DNA of 64,000 bases from Clavelina lepadiformis (GCF_947623445.1 NC_135242.1:2976001-3040000); one strand, 5' to 3'; positions 1 to 14,361 are shown, counted from the first letter of the stretch. The notes: generated from the letters alone by a model not told the origin. A program made the numbers and translations.

Positions 1-3000
1 AACTCACATTTCACTTTATTTTAGCAAAGACAAAAAGCTGAGCTTGTAACATTGTAACAACTGAACACAAAATGTTCATTTCTTATCTTAGATACCAAGC
101 AAACTGTTTCAAGTCCAAGAGCGATCTTGTTTGATGATAAGTATGGCAAGCGCAAAATGAATCTTGTCTGTTTTAAAAGATCAGTTTGCTACTCAAGTGT
201 TGGATCCGTAACAATCTTTAAAATCATTCGATTGCTTAGAAGATATTAGAATTACCACCCAGCTGTGCTGATAAGCGCGTTTTATGCACATTAGGACATT
301 TTGCCGAGATATCAAATGACCCAAGGCCAAATAATAACTTTTAACCAGACTTTTCGATACTGGCGGCGTCCGTTTTTAAGCCTTTTGTTAATCTTATCGC
401 TAAAAGCGATAAGAGAGCTTCAAGGATTTTGTTGTTTATTTGGTGGTTTCACCTTTCAACGATTGAGCGGAGGTGTCCTTCACTTCGTATTTACCCGGGT
501 CGCTTTGAGGAGACAAAAGTCCGGGTTTTTGCAAATATTCAAACCTCACGCAAAAGCCGGGCAAAAAAGGGATTTGTGAATGACTTGTGTCGGTCAAAAT
601 TTTTTGACATAATTTTAATACAAACTCGAATAACTTATTTAAATGAACGGTTGAGTCGTAGTCAAACTTTTTCAATGCTTAACTTGCAAATGTATAAACG
701 TGAAATCGACCATAAGAAAGCTTCCTCTTGTATCATGCACAGAATGTAACATGCTAATAGTCAACAAACGTTTACTTTTAACTGATCAGGACATGAAAAA
801 AATAAAATACCAACCTGGGGCTAAAATAGAAGGGACGGAAACGTTGTGGAGAAAGGTGTCAGGTCTCCTTTTCCAATTCGAAGGCCCCTGACCGGCCCCT
901 TGTACCCCAGGTGGGAAAATTAAACTGACCACCAACCAAGATAGCGCTGAGAAGGCAAGAGATGCAATGATACGTAAAGAGATTTGCATCTTGCCAACTC
1001 TTACCTTTGAAGCTTAGCGCGGACAACTGGGTAATAACACGTTGCCACCAACAGCTTTATACCCTACCTGAGCGGCTAAACTTGAACACAAAGAAAGCAT
1101 TAGGCTGACTTAAGTGGAACTACTTTTAAACATAGCAATCGTTCTACCTAAGCCTGTGTATTATACATGACATCACCTAATGTCACCGTGCACCCGAAAT
1201 TAGCCTACAATAAGCTCGACGTTCTCCGGATGCTAGTAAGTGCTTGATTTTTAACCACAACATTACGAATAGAAGAAATTCCATTTCAACATTCCAAGAA
1301 ATTATTGTGTGTGAGGTAGCAATAGCGAATCCTAACAGCAAACACTATTGCAGCAAACCGCATTGGACGATTTTGTTATCACAACAAACCATGTTAACAT
1401 TTAAAACCAGAATCAACTGGCTCTGCAAAAGAAATATCAGCTTCGATGCTTCAAAATGACCACATTCCCAAGTTGACTCCCTTTTGTTGAAGCTATAAAA
1501 CTATATCAAATTCTGCTCAACTCCTTCGTTAGCTAGTTTGAGAAAAGGTAATGTTCGTCACTCCTCATTATATTATTTCTAGAATCGCATGCACTGAACA
1601 ACGCCTCAGTCGCGACAAAATAATCGTAAAGCTACTTTCAATTTTCTAAAAACAAGCAATGAATCGGGGAACGATTTCAAGCGCGCTTCTTATTTCAACA
1701 ATGCGCTCACTGGAAACCGTTTCAAAACTTTTATTTTAAGACCACAAAAAACTTGAGATTTATTAACACCGTTAATTGCTGAAGCGTAACGCTAGTTTGC
1801 AGAAAATATCTGAACTACTCTTTATCTGACCTTCGTCAGAGATAAACAGTGACGTCACGATATCTAACGAGACACTTCTACTGTCTGTGAGGCTAAACCT
1901 GGTCTCTTAATAATGGAAAGACACAATGCTTGCAAGATAGCAATGCTTACGGCATTACCATGGTGTTGAGTTACCCAAGTACGTTGTTAGAACTTAACCC
2001 GGATGGATTGTTAGGCAACAGAGGGCAGAGGTATCTTGCGGTTTGGCGCAAATTTTTTACGTTCGACGAAACCAACGTGAACATCATGTCAGTTAACAGA
2101 TAGCAATTACAAAACCCATTAACTCCATCCAACTTAAAGCGTTCCTAAGTCTCTGAAATGTATTTATCATTCAAACGAATTAAAAAGTTACTGTAGTTTC
2201 TATGCAGCAAATAATAACTATACGAAAATTCATTTTTAAAAGGAGGACGGAAATTTTCTGCAACTAATCGAAATTCTTTTGAACTTTGACAGCTAATTAA
2301 CTCAACGTTATATCAAGTGCTTCCTCTTGATAATGACATTTAAAGCTAAGTCGTGCAAAATACTTATCTCGGCCGGTCTTAGCAAGTACATTTAAGACGA
2401 CGCCAATCTCCAAGCAAAAGTAAACACTTGTCAGCCCATACACCCTTCTTGTAAAAATCATCGACTGTGCTACGCGAAAGCTTTATTTGTAATACGTAGA
2501 AAGTATCAGTGATGTAGATTTACTATCATACTTTTATAAATGACACTTCAAAGCAGTTTTAGTGGCTCCTTGACATGTAAATATGTAATTTCACAAACTC
2601 TGGAATGCACAGCGCAAACCTAGGCTGCTGCAATGACGTTCAGTGATTGGGGGTAACGTTAACATTGCGTACACTTTATCAGTTTCTGTACGTGACTCAA
2701 ATTTTACTTGCAAATAAATCGCTTTTTGACAATCTCTGTACGTTGCCCCCAACATGGTCTATAGACAGTGTAGCATACTACACTGCATTATTTGCTGGTG
2801 ATGGTGCTTTAATTTTCAAATTTGCAAACCACAGAATTTGCTTGTTATATGCGATTGTGTTCAGTCTTGTTGTGGTTTCAGTGATTTCAAATTGATCTAT
2901 TGAGCCAATAAACTTGATATTAAACACTTCAAATATTAGTACACGCGTTCACGACTTCAAGGTGACTTAAAATGTCAGAAACCACTCGCCATCATCTTCT

Positions 3001-6000
3001 TAATCACGTGTAACCAATCAGATGTCTAGATATGCTTTTCCTGCGTCACCTGTGTCAACTCAACCAGGGACCAATTGCATTAATTTGTGCAACTTGATAT
3101 CGCCTTGTCCAGCTGGGGTTCGTTGGGGTCACGTATCGAATGCCTTTTCTGTTTACCATTCAAGATTTTTTTCAATGTTTCAATAAAAAACGGCTAGGGG
3201 GTATCCCGGATATCTTTAAACCTTCGATTTTCATTTAAAATATAAGTTTAAATATATTTCCATACAATCTTGCAAAATCGTATCTCACTCTTGTGACAGC
3301 TGTCTGTCGTCACGGGGTAAGAACATTCTATGGTTATAAACATGAATTGTTGGTTATGTTTTTATCATCTTACCATAAAACTAAAAAAGGAGCCATCATT
3401 GTCTTATGGGCGAGAACCCGGTCAAGCAAAACTATATTTCATCAGGGATATACGTTTTCTCATTGATAGTATCAATTTGATACTGGACGCCGGGTTATTA
3501 AGACCAGGGCAACGCATAAACATTTCCTGAACTTTAAGCCAAAAGTTTTAACCTTTAAAGGTCACCTTTTGTTGTCAGCCATTAAAATCTTTCCTTCAAC
3601 GTTTTTAAGCGACAGAAATGAACCGCAAAGATGCCACGCTTTGTTTTCGTCAGGAAGTCTAAACCTATGTCTGCAACGTCTTATCAACCTTCAGGTCTTG
3701 GTTTATGTTTCATGACAAGGAGCATTGCAAGATGTCAGTTGAAAGGTTCAAATGTTTAGGTTTTTACCGTGAAGGTTTCGCTAATATACCACTTAGTATA
3801 TACAATGGACCCCAACCATTACCATATGAAACGAAATAATCGGCATTCTACAGTTTAGTTGCAAAATGCAATAAATGATTAATTAAAACAATCAAACAAT
3901 ATAAAGTTAATCAAGTCTTCGTACAACTTCGTTTATAAGTTGCAGGTGATTCTTCCCTTGATAAAATGACGCCGCAATTGTGGTGGATAACCGCGATGAA
4001 GTATACAATATCGCTGTTTACAAGTGCTACGTCATTAACCACAAATATGACCGAGACAACTAAAAGGAAGGCTTTCAACTGCTTTTCTAGTGTAACCGCA
4101 GTCTTTAAAACAGCGAATGTTAATCAGAAACGTTTTCTGTGTATAGGTGCTTTCAAGATTTCCCTCAAACAGTTGGTTCGTATCGGTCTTTCCAAAACTT
4201 TTAAAGTAACTTGAAAATCAAATTATGCAATTTAAGAAGGTTTCAAAGCTCTTTACGACAGAAACTTTCTATTATACAGATCATTTTAGGAAACCATTTC
4301 ACTTCAAACAAGAATGGGCATCGTGATATTTGTAGGACTACTAGCGTCATCTTGTGTTAGCTTAAATCGGAGCAGAAAACCCTCAAGTTGAAAGTAAAAA
4401 AAGATGTTTTTACTTATTGTAAGTATAGCATATACCATAATACATTTAGCGAGTTTAGAACTTGTCTTTACACTACATACCTTGTACAAAGGTGTACGAT
4501 AGAGGTGCGCTTTTGTATCGTCCTCGGATACTTTCAATAGAGATCTTATAATGCGCTCCGCCAACCAAGTTGCTGAACACGTGACTTCTCTGAGTGCTTG
4601 GAAAAACCATCTCCTTGCGCCTGCGTTGATTCGACGGGAATTAAAACGACATTTAAGTTTAGCGGTTGAATATAATCGTACGTTCGAAAAACTGCAAGAA
4701 TTTAAAAAGTTATGTGGTTTGAAACAAACAGAAACTTATGTTAATTTCTGTAGACATAGTGCGAGCATGGAATACGAAAGTATCTGGGTTCTGGAATAAC
4801 ACTTTATCACACCTTTCAACTCATTATAACTAAATTTATATAATCTTCTATTATCTTCAAACGCTTACACGTCTATATTTCCCGGATTCACCGGACAGAG
4901 CTCGATGCGATAGGAGTCGATAAAGTGTCTGCCAGATGGCGCCTTCCACTTCACTAACACGGAGTTATTCCTCGGAAATTGGGACAAATAAAGGGAAGCA
5001 GGTGCCGGCACGTCTGTAAAGTCAATTTAATAATCGTTTTAAACTTCAGAAGTATGTAACATTATATCTGTAGTTTAGTACGACACTATTTCTTTGCTTT
5101 ATACACAACAGGCAAAAGGTGGCACCTGGCAAGAACTTTAGGATGGAGTGGGATCGAAAAGGTCAGAAAATTGTGACGAGAAAGAAAACGATTAGCCTAC
5201 TTAAGTATAGGAAATAATAAGGTAATGAAGTGGGCAAACTAATTGGTCTGCGGGTGATTTGTGTGAGCAATTGTATGCAGTTAATGACCCATGTAATCAT
5301 TCAAGTCCTCATGATGAATTGCAATTGACTGGAAACACAAAATTAGACAAACTGAAGAGAGACGAGCGCGACCCCCAACCTTCGACACATTCAAGCCGCC
5401 CCACCAGACAACATAGACGACCTTAACGTACAGTAGTCCACATTTTTGTCTATCCTGGTCTGGCGCTACCTACTGAGATTCGTATAATAATATGACCTGC
5501 ATGCCAAACCGCCGGTACGGTACTTGATTTTTGAAACAACTTGTTAAAGGCTGGAACGGATAATATTAAACCCCATAAAGCCGCTTTTCTCAGCGTGACT
5601 GTCTCGTTCTACGCGATTTTCCGGTGATTTAATTCGCCCATGAAGGTGATCAAAGTAAATCGAAGCCGTCTAAAAGCAGCTACGAATTTCGAACTTCGTC
5701 CGGAGTGTGCAATTATTAAATCATCCAACTTACATCGGCAATCGGCATTACCTTAAATATGCACCTATCATAGTAAGATTCTTCTGATCAATAGGTGGTT
5801 TCTTGCTTCGTTAACTGACTCTGCGCTTGCTACACTTGATGTGTCTAGGTGTCATAAGGTCATATTTACAATTTATCAGGTTACTCTACATCCATTTGCG
5901 AAGGCCGTTTAGCGACCAAAACTTATTTATTTTACGGTCACTTGCCTTAAAAGCGCGTCTTTATATCGGCACCAAAACGTAAAGAAACGTTAAGCATGTC

Positions 6001-6721
6001 ACCTTTTCCACCAACCGTTTCAAACACGTATTTTAAGTGTTGAGTGATATAGATTGCTATGTTTAATAAAATTGTTTGCAAGTCGGTAGTTCTTTATTTT
6101 TTTTATTTAAAAATTTTTTTTATACGGTATCTATAAGTTGCGATATATGTATCTTAATTGAAAACTTAACTGTGAAAAACTTGGCTTAGAGTCATATATA
6201 CGGTTGCTTCGATTTAACATTAACAAAAATAGTTTGTTTTATCAAAGTAATTTGCACAATCACATACACTGCTTGCTGGTTGGAGCCGTTAAAACCGTCT
6301 TATTCGCCTGAATACGCAAAGATCACCGGGATAGCCTTTATGTGGTTACGTAATAACCATAGAAGTAATTTTGAGGGCTCAATTTTCTAACCAGACGAAA
6401 CAATATAATCTTCTTCTGAGACCAGCATGGAAATTGTGGAGGCAAGGTCGGAGATTAAAGATAGTTTCTAGGCGAGTGCAAAGCGATGGTTTGAAAAGCC
6501 GAATGATTTTTTTTCATTTTTTTGGTTCACCGTGCATATAAATATTTGCAATATCAGCGCTGGAGATGCATGGTATCGTATGTCTTGAACAAAGTGACAC
6601 ACAAAGCCAAAATGCAACACAATCATTCAGCTTTGCAATGCAGCATATGACGTCATTCTATAACACTTCATATATTTTGGCGTGTGGTTGGTTGTCATTC
6701 ATTTTTTTAAATCATAAAATG
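1..6721. other. Intergenic, no confident gene
   Basis: No open stretch here shows a recognisable domain, a signal peptide with a sensible continuation, or a splice-consistent exon chain. The longer frames (for example 4304-4564 minus and 4551-4799 plus) are AT-rich and look like chance. Single-copy regulatory or intronic DNA of a gene outside the window is possible. I see no rRNA, tRNA or tandem array. Confidence 0.5.
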
Positions 6722-6775
6722 TTTATTTCCAAAGATACAAAAGGCCAAAGAAGATTCCCAGCTATTTTATACTTT

Positions 6776-7024
6776 TCACAACATACCGTAAACATCCTTG
6801 AAGGTTGTCGGAATTGGCCGCCGGACATCCCCTATTGTGATACCAGGATAATAGCTGTATGGAGGAGGCGGTCGACGGGAAGAAGGCCGACTCCTTATCG
6901 ATGCAAGCCCAAGAAGAGGATCGCTCACATGCATTCCACGAGAATTTGTCTGTCTTCTTTGACCCTCTGCCACAACTTGCAGAAGAGCAAATGCAAAGAA
7001 AACTCTTGCTATTCTGGATCCCAT
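6776..7024 (-). CDS. Candidate small secreted peptide or peptide precursor
   Basis: An 82-residue single-exon frame begins at an ATG in good context (AAAATGG). An upstream in-frame ATG at 7057 would add 11 residues. The first 21 residues look like a signal peptide: a short basic start (MGSRIAR), a hydrophobic core (VFFAFALLQVV) and a likely cut after AEG. The rest is Arg-, Ser- and Pro-rich with three Arg-Arg pairs (QRRQ, SRRP, VRRP) and a PPPPYSYY run, a layout seen in peptide-hormone or antimicrobial precursors cut at dibasic sites. A minus-strand AATAAA at 6722-6727 lies about 50 bases after the stop. I recognise no family. It could also be a terminal exon of a longer gene, or chance. The overlapping plus-strand frame (6566-7069) lacks comparable features. 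Confidence 0.42.
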   Translation of the reverse strand: MGSRIARVFFAFALLQVVAEGQRRQTNSRGMHVSDPLLGLASIRSRPSSRRPPPPYSYYPGITIGDVRRPIPTTFKDVYGML

Positions 7025-7057
7025 TTTAATGGACCAGATAATAAATTTGCCAATCAA

Positions 7058-10000
7058 TATCTCCCCTAAACCTCCATAGGCTACACATGCGATAAAAATA
7101 ACATTAAAAAATCTTTTCCTACATCATGAACGCCGGTATAACATGACCCTATAAGGCCTATATGACTTCTTTGTATATCAACAAAAAATTCCGGTCTACC
7201 ATTTCCCTGGGTCAATAAAATGATTGAAATATTTTAACTCTGCTCTGAGCCTTTGGAAAAACTTTTAAAACCGTCTTGTTTTGAAATTGCAACGACACTT
7301 ACGGCATTACGTCATTTCTGGCATTGTTTCAAAGGCAAAACCTCACAATAAACCGCAAAAACGAATAGGATCTGAAAATTGGCGGCTGATGCAAATATTG
7401 AGAACCAAAGTTTTCAAATAAAGCCCCAAATATCCACCGGAACTGAAAAACGTTATTGAGCGAAATGTCAATATCCCCGTCCACGGCTTTACAGGAAATA
7501 TAGAATTGGTTAAATAATTTGGTTCTTTTTAAGTCATCACACGTTGCTAATCATTCCCCAATTACTGGCAATTTTACAAATTAATTGGATGTCGGACAAC
7601 TTGTTAACTTGTTGAAGCCTTTATTTCACGGTTCATTGATTTTCAACAAGTCCAGACGTTTCCGTATTTGCTGAAAGTCTACGTCATAAACGTTATCTTT
7701 TCGACTTAGAAACAAAAACACAACTTATTGTTCTAAGCAACGAATAATGCATTCGACTATTGTATTAAAATATCTAAACGCTGTTCAATAAAATATGTGT
7801 TCTGGTTGCGAAAACTAATCCTCTGTGTTTAGCTATTTTGGTACCTTGCCAGTAAGAAACCGCAAGCGGTGTTAACGCGATGACCGCAATTTGTGTAAGA
7901 GTTTGAAAGCAAGGTCTTTTTAAAGTTTTCTGCACTTAAATCTTTTAAACCTGTATCTACAGCTGTAACTTTTCCACTGGATACAGTTTATGTAGGCTGC
8001 CCTCCTATCACTCTCAAAATCTTTCGAGCTTCTTACAAAAAGTATTGTGGATTAATCCAAAATCAACATTATTCATAATTTTATCAACGGCCGAAGACAA
8101 GCAATATGAAAGCTCTAGAAATCTAAAACGCTGTAAGAATGGTCACGGGAACATGGCTTCTAAGATTTTCGACAAATAAAGCAAGATTGAGAACGCAATT
8201 GGCGCATATTTCAACTTGACTGGACGCACTTGACATTTATCTTGAAATTTCTCATGACTCACCGGAAATCTTCCAATTGGTTATGAAATGATGAGATTTC
8301 AAATCCGTTCGTTTAATGCAGCTGGATACGGTGGGAACCACTTAACCTTAACATTTATAATTAGAAGCTTAACCTTATCTAAAAAACATGACAGTCAGGC
8401 GATTCCAAGACTTATCATCAAGCACGCCTTTAATCTTACAAGTGATACAACTTTGGATGACACAAGAACTAACTGAAAAACGAATAAACAAGTGAATGCT
8501 CAAGGCGCGTCGATCAGCACAAAGAACAATTGATTTCTCATATTCCCGTCGTATCCTGTTTCTGCCCGGGTTGAACTTGATTTGCCACGGTCGTTTCTAT
8601 ATTTGTTCTCTACAGTTTGCTACGTGCAAGAAAGTTCGCGAACAGGAAAAGTGCTTGACTTGAAACGTGGGAAATCGCCAACCAAGGTACAAGACTTTAC
8701 AGGTATCAGGTTTCCCCTTTTCGCGCAACCAATCGGAAACTTTTAGCCGGTTATACAACAACTCCACACAGCCGCTTGACGGATGTATGCTTATACGTGA
8801 ATACCATAAAATGATAACCCATGCAATGCATTACAGAGAATTGTTGCTAATAAAATAAGATAAGACTATGTAAGGAACTAAAACATTTTTAAAACATTAA
8901 AACTTGGGTAAGCCTGGTACCAAGCTTCAGGTGCAAAGACTTGTAAAAAAATGTTCAAACCTTGTCTTCGCCGGCTATGCCATGACACGCTGCAGCGTTT
9001 CTTGTGTAAACATAAGTTACAAGCAATAAAACAACAGTGTTAACAAAAATGCATTCAGCGTGACATGTAAATCAAACGTTTTTTTTAAATATACAGACCA
9101 GGAAAAGCGTGCACGCAAATAACACCAATTTGTATCGAAATCACATTCTTGAAAGTTGCTAAGAGTAAAAATTTTAGGTTAAAAATATCGGTTTCTGGGT
9201 CATTCGATATAATTAATCCGCCGCTATTTCCAGTCTAAGACAACACTAACTACATGACTAGTGGTAATTGGTAAATCTCGTAACAGTCCAATCCCCTGAC
9301 AGCTCTAATAGCTCACAACCATAAAATCTTCCATCATTAGACGATTTGAAATCTCTTGATCAGGCTTATCAAGAAGCAGGAAGCTCAGGTCCGACTGATT
9401 CCACACGATTTAATTTCACCTGTAGGCCCCTTGTGGCAAGCATGTGAATTCACACGAGAAATAATTTAAGACGGCTAAGGGGACAGCTGTTTCAAATCGA
9501 ATTACCAGAAAACAAACCGATTCTATTACTTGGCTTATTTCAGTTTTGTCGTAACTATAAGCTATGCGCTTACATTGTCGCTTAAATTTGACAAGAAATT
9601 GTCAAAACAGAACGATTTTAATTTAATAATCAGCGTCTGGGCGTTTCGCTCGACCGAGCATAGCGTTAAATTTAAAGCCGAACTTAGGTTTTTTATAAAC
9701 GACGTGTACCCATTAGTCTTGCAATATAAGCAAAGTTTTTTTAGCGACGCTTTTAAGACCGCTTCATTTCGTATAGGCGGCTTGAATTTTACACAGTCTT
9801 AAAAAGGTTTCCTTGAACCCAAATTCTTTTGTGCGCTGGAATTTCTTTTACTTAAAGCTTCAAAGTTTTTTCCCAAGAGAGAAAGCGTCTTGCCTTGGTT
9901 GTGTTTCTTTGTATGAAGCTATAAAAAACTAACTTATGAACTTGACACCACCGATGGACTTTAGGTTGTATTAAACGTGAATGTTACAAGATATCTGTAA

Positions 10001-12389
10001 AACAATCTTGAAATCAACAGATCTTGACATCATTTGAATAACCTAATATTAAAGGTTACCCTTTATCGAAAAAAATAGTAAAACACTGTTTGATCTGCCA
10101 GCTGAATACACAAAAAAAAACGTTCCAAACCGTAGCGGGATTCCCTATGTCGTTGCAAGGCAATATTTCGCAGCAGAAACCGTTTTTTCCAGTTTTAAGT
10201 CAATATTTAAAAAACAAACTTTATGATTTTCTAAGAGCTGCAACACAGCATAGGTTAATGCTAACGCCAAGTGCGCATGAAAATAGCCTAGTTTATACTC
10301 ATGTCTGACGATAGCAAAAACATTCATGTCAATTTGTCACACTTAGAATCAACCAACGTTGCCGAACTCCTACGAGGAACGCGTTACAGACCCAAAATAT
10401 GGGTATTTGCTATTCTTCATTGCAGTTGTCAGCATAAACCACAACACTTACTGTACCAGCTCAAAATTTGCTTATTTTCACACTTTGAGCAATGAATAAA
10501 TTAATCAAAAAATCACAAGTACTTTCTAGAAAAGAGTCCTGCGGCAAACAGTTATTGCTCCACCGTTCAACCTTATGATAAGTGCATGTGCGTAATCACG
10601 TCAAAATGATCGCACAGCAATCAAATACAAAACCAATCCACGACCGAATTCTGTCAAGTGGAAAGCAAGGTCTAGAAATTCTCACGCACAGCGAAAACAT
10701 TACGTCATCGTTGCCGATAAAACGGCTGTCATTCAACTTTTTCAGCTTGCTGGCAATCACTGGCAATAGCAGGCTACAAAAGCGAAATGATTACATAATT
10801 ATCATTGTTTTGAAACGATTATAAACTACAAAATGTTGCAATTTGGTCGATCCTGTTTACTGTGATTAACCACAGTCGACTGTTAACTACAGAAATAACT
10901 AAAAGTATTTTACTGCAGACCAGAAAACTAGCATAAAGTTTCACCATTGACATTAAACCATAGCCTGAAAGACTGCTACCACCCGCCCAACCTAAATCAA
11001 CCAAGTGTTACAGACCCTTGCAAAAGCAGTCTTCTTTGCTAAGCTAGTCGATTACAGAGCTAATTTTGGTCTTCTGGTTTAAAACAATGATAACAGTTGT
11101 ATACATTTCTATAAGGTTACTACGCTCTGGCATTAGGTTTGTCTGTTGTTCTTTGTAGCTTCTTTCAGCGTTATCTGTCATTCTAAAACTTGCCCATTAC
11201 TGGCGGAAGAGAGAAAACAGATTTTGTTTGGGGAACAACTCATATCATTGATTCGCTTTTGGCATTGGTACTTTTTTCGACATTTAAGTAAATGTTTGAA
11301 CGTTAAGACTAACTTCTTCCTTGATGACGATTATAAGTGAGCTCTTTTGTAAACTTTCCAGTAGTTTCCAATGTTGGACATGGTTAGTGTGACCAACTTC
11401 CATAAACATTGGGATAAAACGCCAGATTTTTCTAAGTAGTCTAAGACACTTAAAGATCTAGTCGATTTATGCAGGAAATGGTGCAAAAGGGCAGCACATC
11501 TTAGTAAATTAAATCCCATTCAACCTACTTTTTTGAAAGAAAAGCAAAATTTTATGCATATTACACCATTCTATACCTTGTAAATTGAAAGTTTTCTGGG
11601 GAGCATGTCCCTAAGCAACGTCATAGCTTACATTATTTGCAACTTTTTGTGTAAGATTAGCCCTTTTGAACTTGTCATCTCATTTGTATATTTTAGCTCT
11701 AAAACAATGCAGCTTTTAAGAATGTTTTCAGCGAAAAACAAAATGTTGCTTTTTTAGACCTAGTAATGAATTTCGGTTTACCGGATATAATTATGGCATT
11801 ATGCGTTTCATGTACAGTATTGCTTATTGTGAATGCCGCCACCGACCTGCGGCCTGTGAGACCCATTTTTGTAGGCCACAGTTCGAGTTAACATTACATT
11901 GGCGCCCGCATTACAAGCAATTTTGTCAGTTTTAATAATAGTACAAGCGTTGATTAATTCTTATTGCGAATTTGATTCATGTTGGTCTCACAATTTTGCA
12001 TGCACTTATCTGTTACATCACAATTAGACTTGGCGCAACACCGGTTTTTGACCGCAAGTGAACTGCTTCTTTTGTCTGTGTTTTCAAGTGCGACGTGTAA
12101 GGTGGTTTAATTGGCCCGATATGCTTACATATTATTAAGATAACATTTTTAAAACTTCCAAATTTCAATGGTCTTTTAGCGCTCACGCCTCATCTTTCTA
12201 CTACACAGCAGTTAGAAACTGTTTATATTTGAACACAATTACTTGTTATTTCGCCTTTTCGGTACCTAGCGGCCTGCCCCTGATTATAAACCTATTGCAG
12301 CTTCGTGTCCAAAGATTGAAGATTTTTCACCACTGCCGTAAAGAAACCAATCATGCAAATACCTAATCATCCTTAAAAATAAGTACCGG
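7058..12389. other. Intergenic, nothing recognised
   Basis: More than 5 kb of AT-rich DNA with only short frames lacking domains or splice-consistent structure. The most open frame is 9530-9802 plus; it has no feature I can name. No clear repeats within this stretch. Confidence 0.5.
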
Positions 12390-12985
12390 TACCACAAATG
12401 CGAGTTCACGCCAATTGGTAAGGTCATATTCGTTGCGATGAGTAAGTCTTTGATGGATGTGTGCGTTGGTTCATCTGTTGGGGTGTTTGATCGCTGTTAC
12501 GCAGTAGGCGGATCTGCTTCGATAGGTGAATAGCTTCGGTAGAATTCGTCCCGCTCTCCCGATGCCTCGCGCTCGGTCGAGGGCCGAAATCTCCACTTAA
12601 TCTCGTTCTTGATGCAAAAGGGATAGAGCGCGAGTAGGAATTAAGTCTCCTCTTAGCGTCGTCTCACCTGGGAGGGCACCCGGCGGTTCACTGGGAGGGA
12701 TCTGGTCTCAAAGCATCGTGTTCGAGATACCTTCATACACATCCATATCTCGGCACTGCACGGGGCAGTATGCCAGCACTTTTTCTTTGTCGATTACCGG
12801 TATGTTGAATAGTTTCATTGCAGACTCAGCTTCGGCATCACACCTTTGATGTGATGTTATTTGCTTGCCGGGTACTTAAAGCGGATTTATATTATTTAGT
12901 ATGTTTAATTTTTTTTCAGTTCTAAAAGCAATATAAACAAAGCAGCTTGTAGTTTTACAGTTAGGTCATAGGCAGTACACTTGTA
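12390..12985 (-). repeat. GC-rich dispersed repeat, copy A (inverted relative to copy B at 59 kb)
   Basis: Read on the minus strand this matches 58950-59550 plus. About 310 bases (12453-12763) look identical between the copies and are clearly richer in GC than the surroundings. The match then fades on both sides: several differences towards 12985, and only patchy similarity at 12390-12452. On the minus strand about 50 codons upstream of and into the core are open, including the motif KLFNIPVIDKEKVLAYCP, ending at a TGA in the core. I do not recognise the protein. No terminal inverted repeats or target duplication were found. It could be a transposon remnant, a retained exon with its 3' UTR, or a structured RNA gene; it is not a 5S, U1 or U2 sequence as I know them. 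Confidence 0.8.
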
Positions 12986-13881
12986 CGGTTTGCTAGGACT
13001 TTCCCCAAAAAAAGCAACAACTAAATTTTTTTTTAATAATTACTTTATCTGTGGCAATAATATCAAGGTGCTGTATCGTTATTTTAATTTTGCTCGTAGC
13101 CGTTTTGCACTGTAAGCCTACTGCACACTTGTTAATAAGCTGAGGCGAAAACATTTTGTTGTGAAGTAGCCCACCATGACTGCATTTTAGTCGCTCTTAA
13201 GTTTTCGAGATAATTGTTAAGTTGGCTTTTTCGTATTGACGGTAGGCTTAGCCAAAGATCTTTTCCTCCACAAACACAGTGACTATGAAAAGTTTACAAT
13301 AACCATATACAGTAGTTAGTAAAAAACCAAAAAGGATGCACAACCAAGACAGCCTCCCTGTTTTGTTGAACCACTGCGTCACCTTGCGATAGACATTCAA
13401 GGTGTCACTCCGCACTAAAATTGTTGCGACATCGCGACAATGAATTTGCATAAAAAGCGAGGTTACAGTTGTAGTAAAATTTATTTGTTCATACAGTAAC
13501 TAGTAATGAAACCTACAGTCGAAAATATACAAGTTCTATTAAACAAAAACCAAAACAACTTTGATTCCTGGGTGATACAAGCTAAAACGATACGGTTTGT
13601 CAACACCTTGAAGTTAACTGGTCTGTGGCATTTTCTCAACTGGTTGAATTTTATGTCAATTCGATTGTTTTTTTTCTAGGGTGGTTTCTTAAGAATTATT
13701 GATATAAAGCTTACTGAAAGCCTGGTTTGATATGAGCTAACAGTCTCTGCTTTGATAACCAGCTTCGCCAAACATTATGTGTCCAGTGCAAATAATCTGT
13801 ACAAGTACAACTAGCCTAAAATGACATGGTAGATTCTTTAACAGTCAGTCACAACAAGCAACTCTTTCATAAACATTGAGT

Positions 13882-13897
13882 GGCTCTGAAAAGAGCC
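13882..13897 (-). promoter_or_regulatory. Histone mRNA 3' stem-loop (H2B copy 1)
   Basis: On the minus strand the sequence is GGCTCTTTTCAGAGCC: a 6-bp stem with a 4-base loop, the canonical element bound by SLBP that replaces a poly(A) tail in replication-dependent histone mRNAs. It lies 26 bases after the H2B stop codon. Confidence 0.95.
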
Positions 13898-13923
13898 GTT
13901 TGAATATTCACTTCAAGCTCAGC

Positions 13924-14283
13924 TTATTTGGAACTGGTGTATTTTGTTACAGCCTTTGTTCCTTCTGACACTGCATGCTTGGCAAGTTCTCCAGGTAACA
14001 GCAACCGAACAGCAGTTTGAACTTCTCGACTGCTAATGGTCGAGCGCTTGTTGTATTGACACAAGCGTGAAGCTTCTCCTGCAACTCTCTCGAACAAGTC
14101 GCTCACAAATGAGTTCATGATCTTCATCGCCTTGCTTGAGATACCAGTGTCTGGATGGACTTGTTTCAAAACTTTGTAGATGTAGATGCCGAAGCTCTCC
14201 TTGCGACGATGACGACGTTTCACTTTCTTCTCTTGTTGAGGCTTCTTCGCCATTAACTTCTTTGGTCCTTTAGACGCTGCCAT
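13924..14283 (-). CDS. Histone H2B (copy 1)
   Basis: An intronless 119-residue H2B. A basic tail (MAASKGPKK..., [13 protein letters not shown]) is followed by the complete histone fold: [18 protein letters not shown] (alpha 1), the [13 protein letters not shown] helix (alpha 2), [29 protein letters not shown] (loop 2 to alpha C), and the usual end AVTKYTSSK. It pairs with H2A in the nucleosome. It matches the H2B copy at 15005-15361 residue for residue apart from one extra Leu in the tail (GPKKLMAKK against GPKKMAKK). The start is the first ATG after a TATA-type promoter. The 3' stem-loop marks it as a replication-dependent (S-phase) gene. No other core histone lies nearby. Confidence 0.97.
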   Translation of the reverse strand: MAASKGPKKLMAKKPQQEKKVKRRHRRKESFGIYIYKVLKQVHPDTGISSKAMKIMNSFVSDLFERVAGEASRLCQYNKRSTISSREVQTAVRLLLPGELAKHAVSEGTKAVTKYTSSK

Positions 14284-14361
14284 TGTACAGTAAGATGAAG
14301 AACAACAAACCCTGTTCCAGCAATTGCAAACTGTTGAATGACAACTACTTTCTTTTCACCA

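Noticed and set aside
6566-7069. 167-codon plus-strand frame opposite the candidate peptide
   Set aside because: No signal peptide or domain; the composition looks like the antisense shadow of the Arg/Pro-rich minus-strand frame.
12453-12763. GC-rich repeat core as a 5S rRNA, spliceosomal RNA or tRNA gene
   Set aside because: It does not match the sequences of these RNAs as I know them, and no A/B box or Sm-site arrangement is clear.
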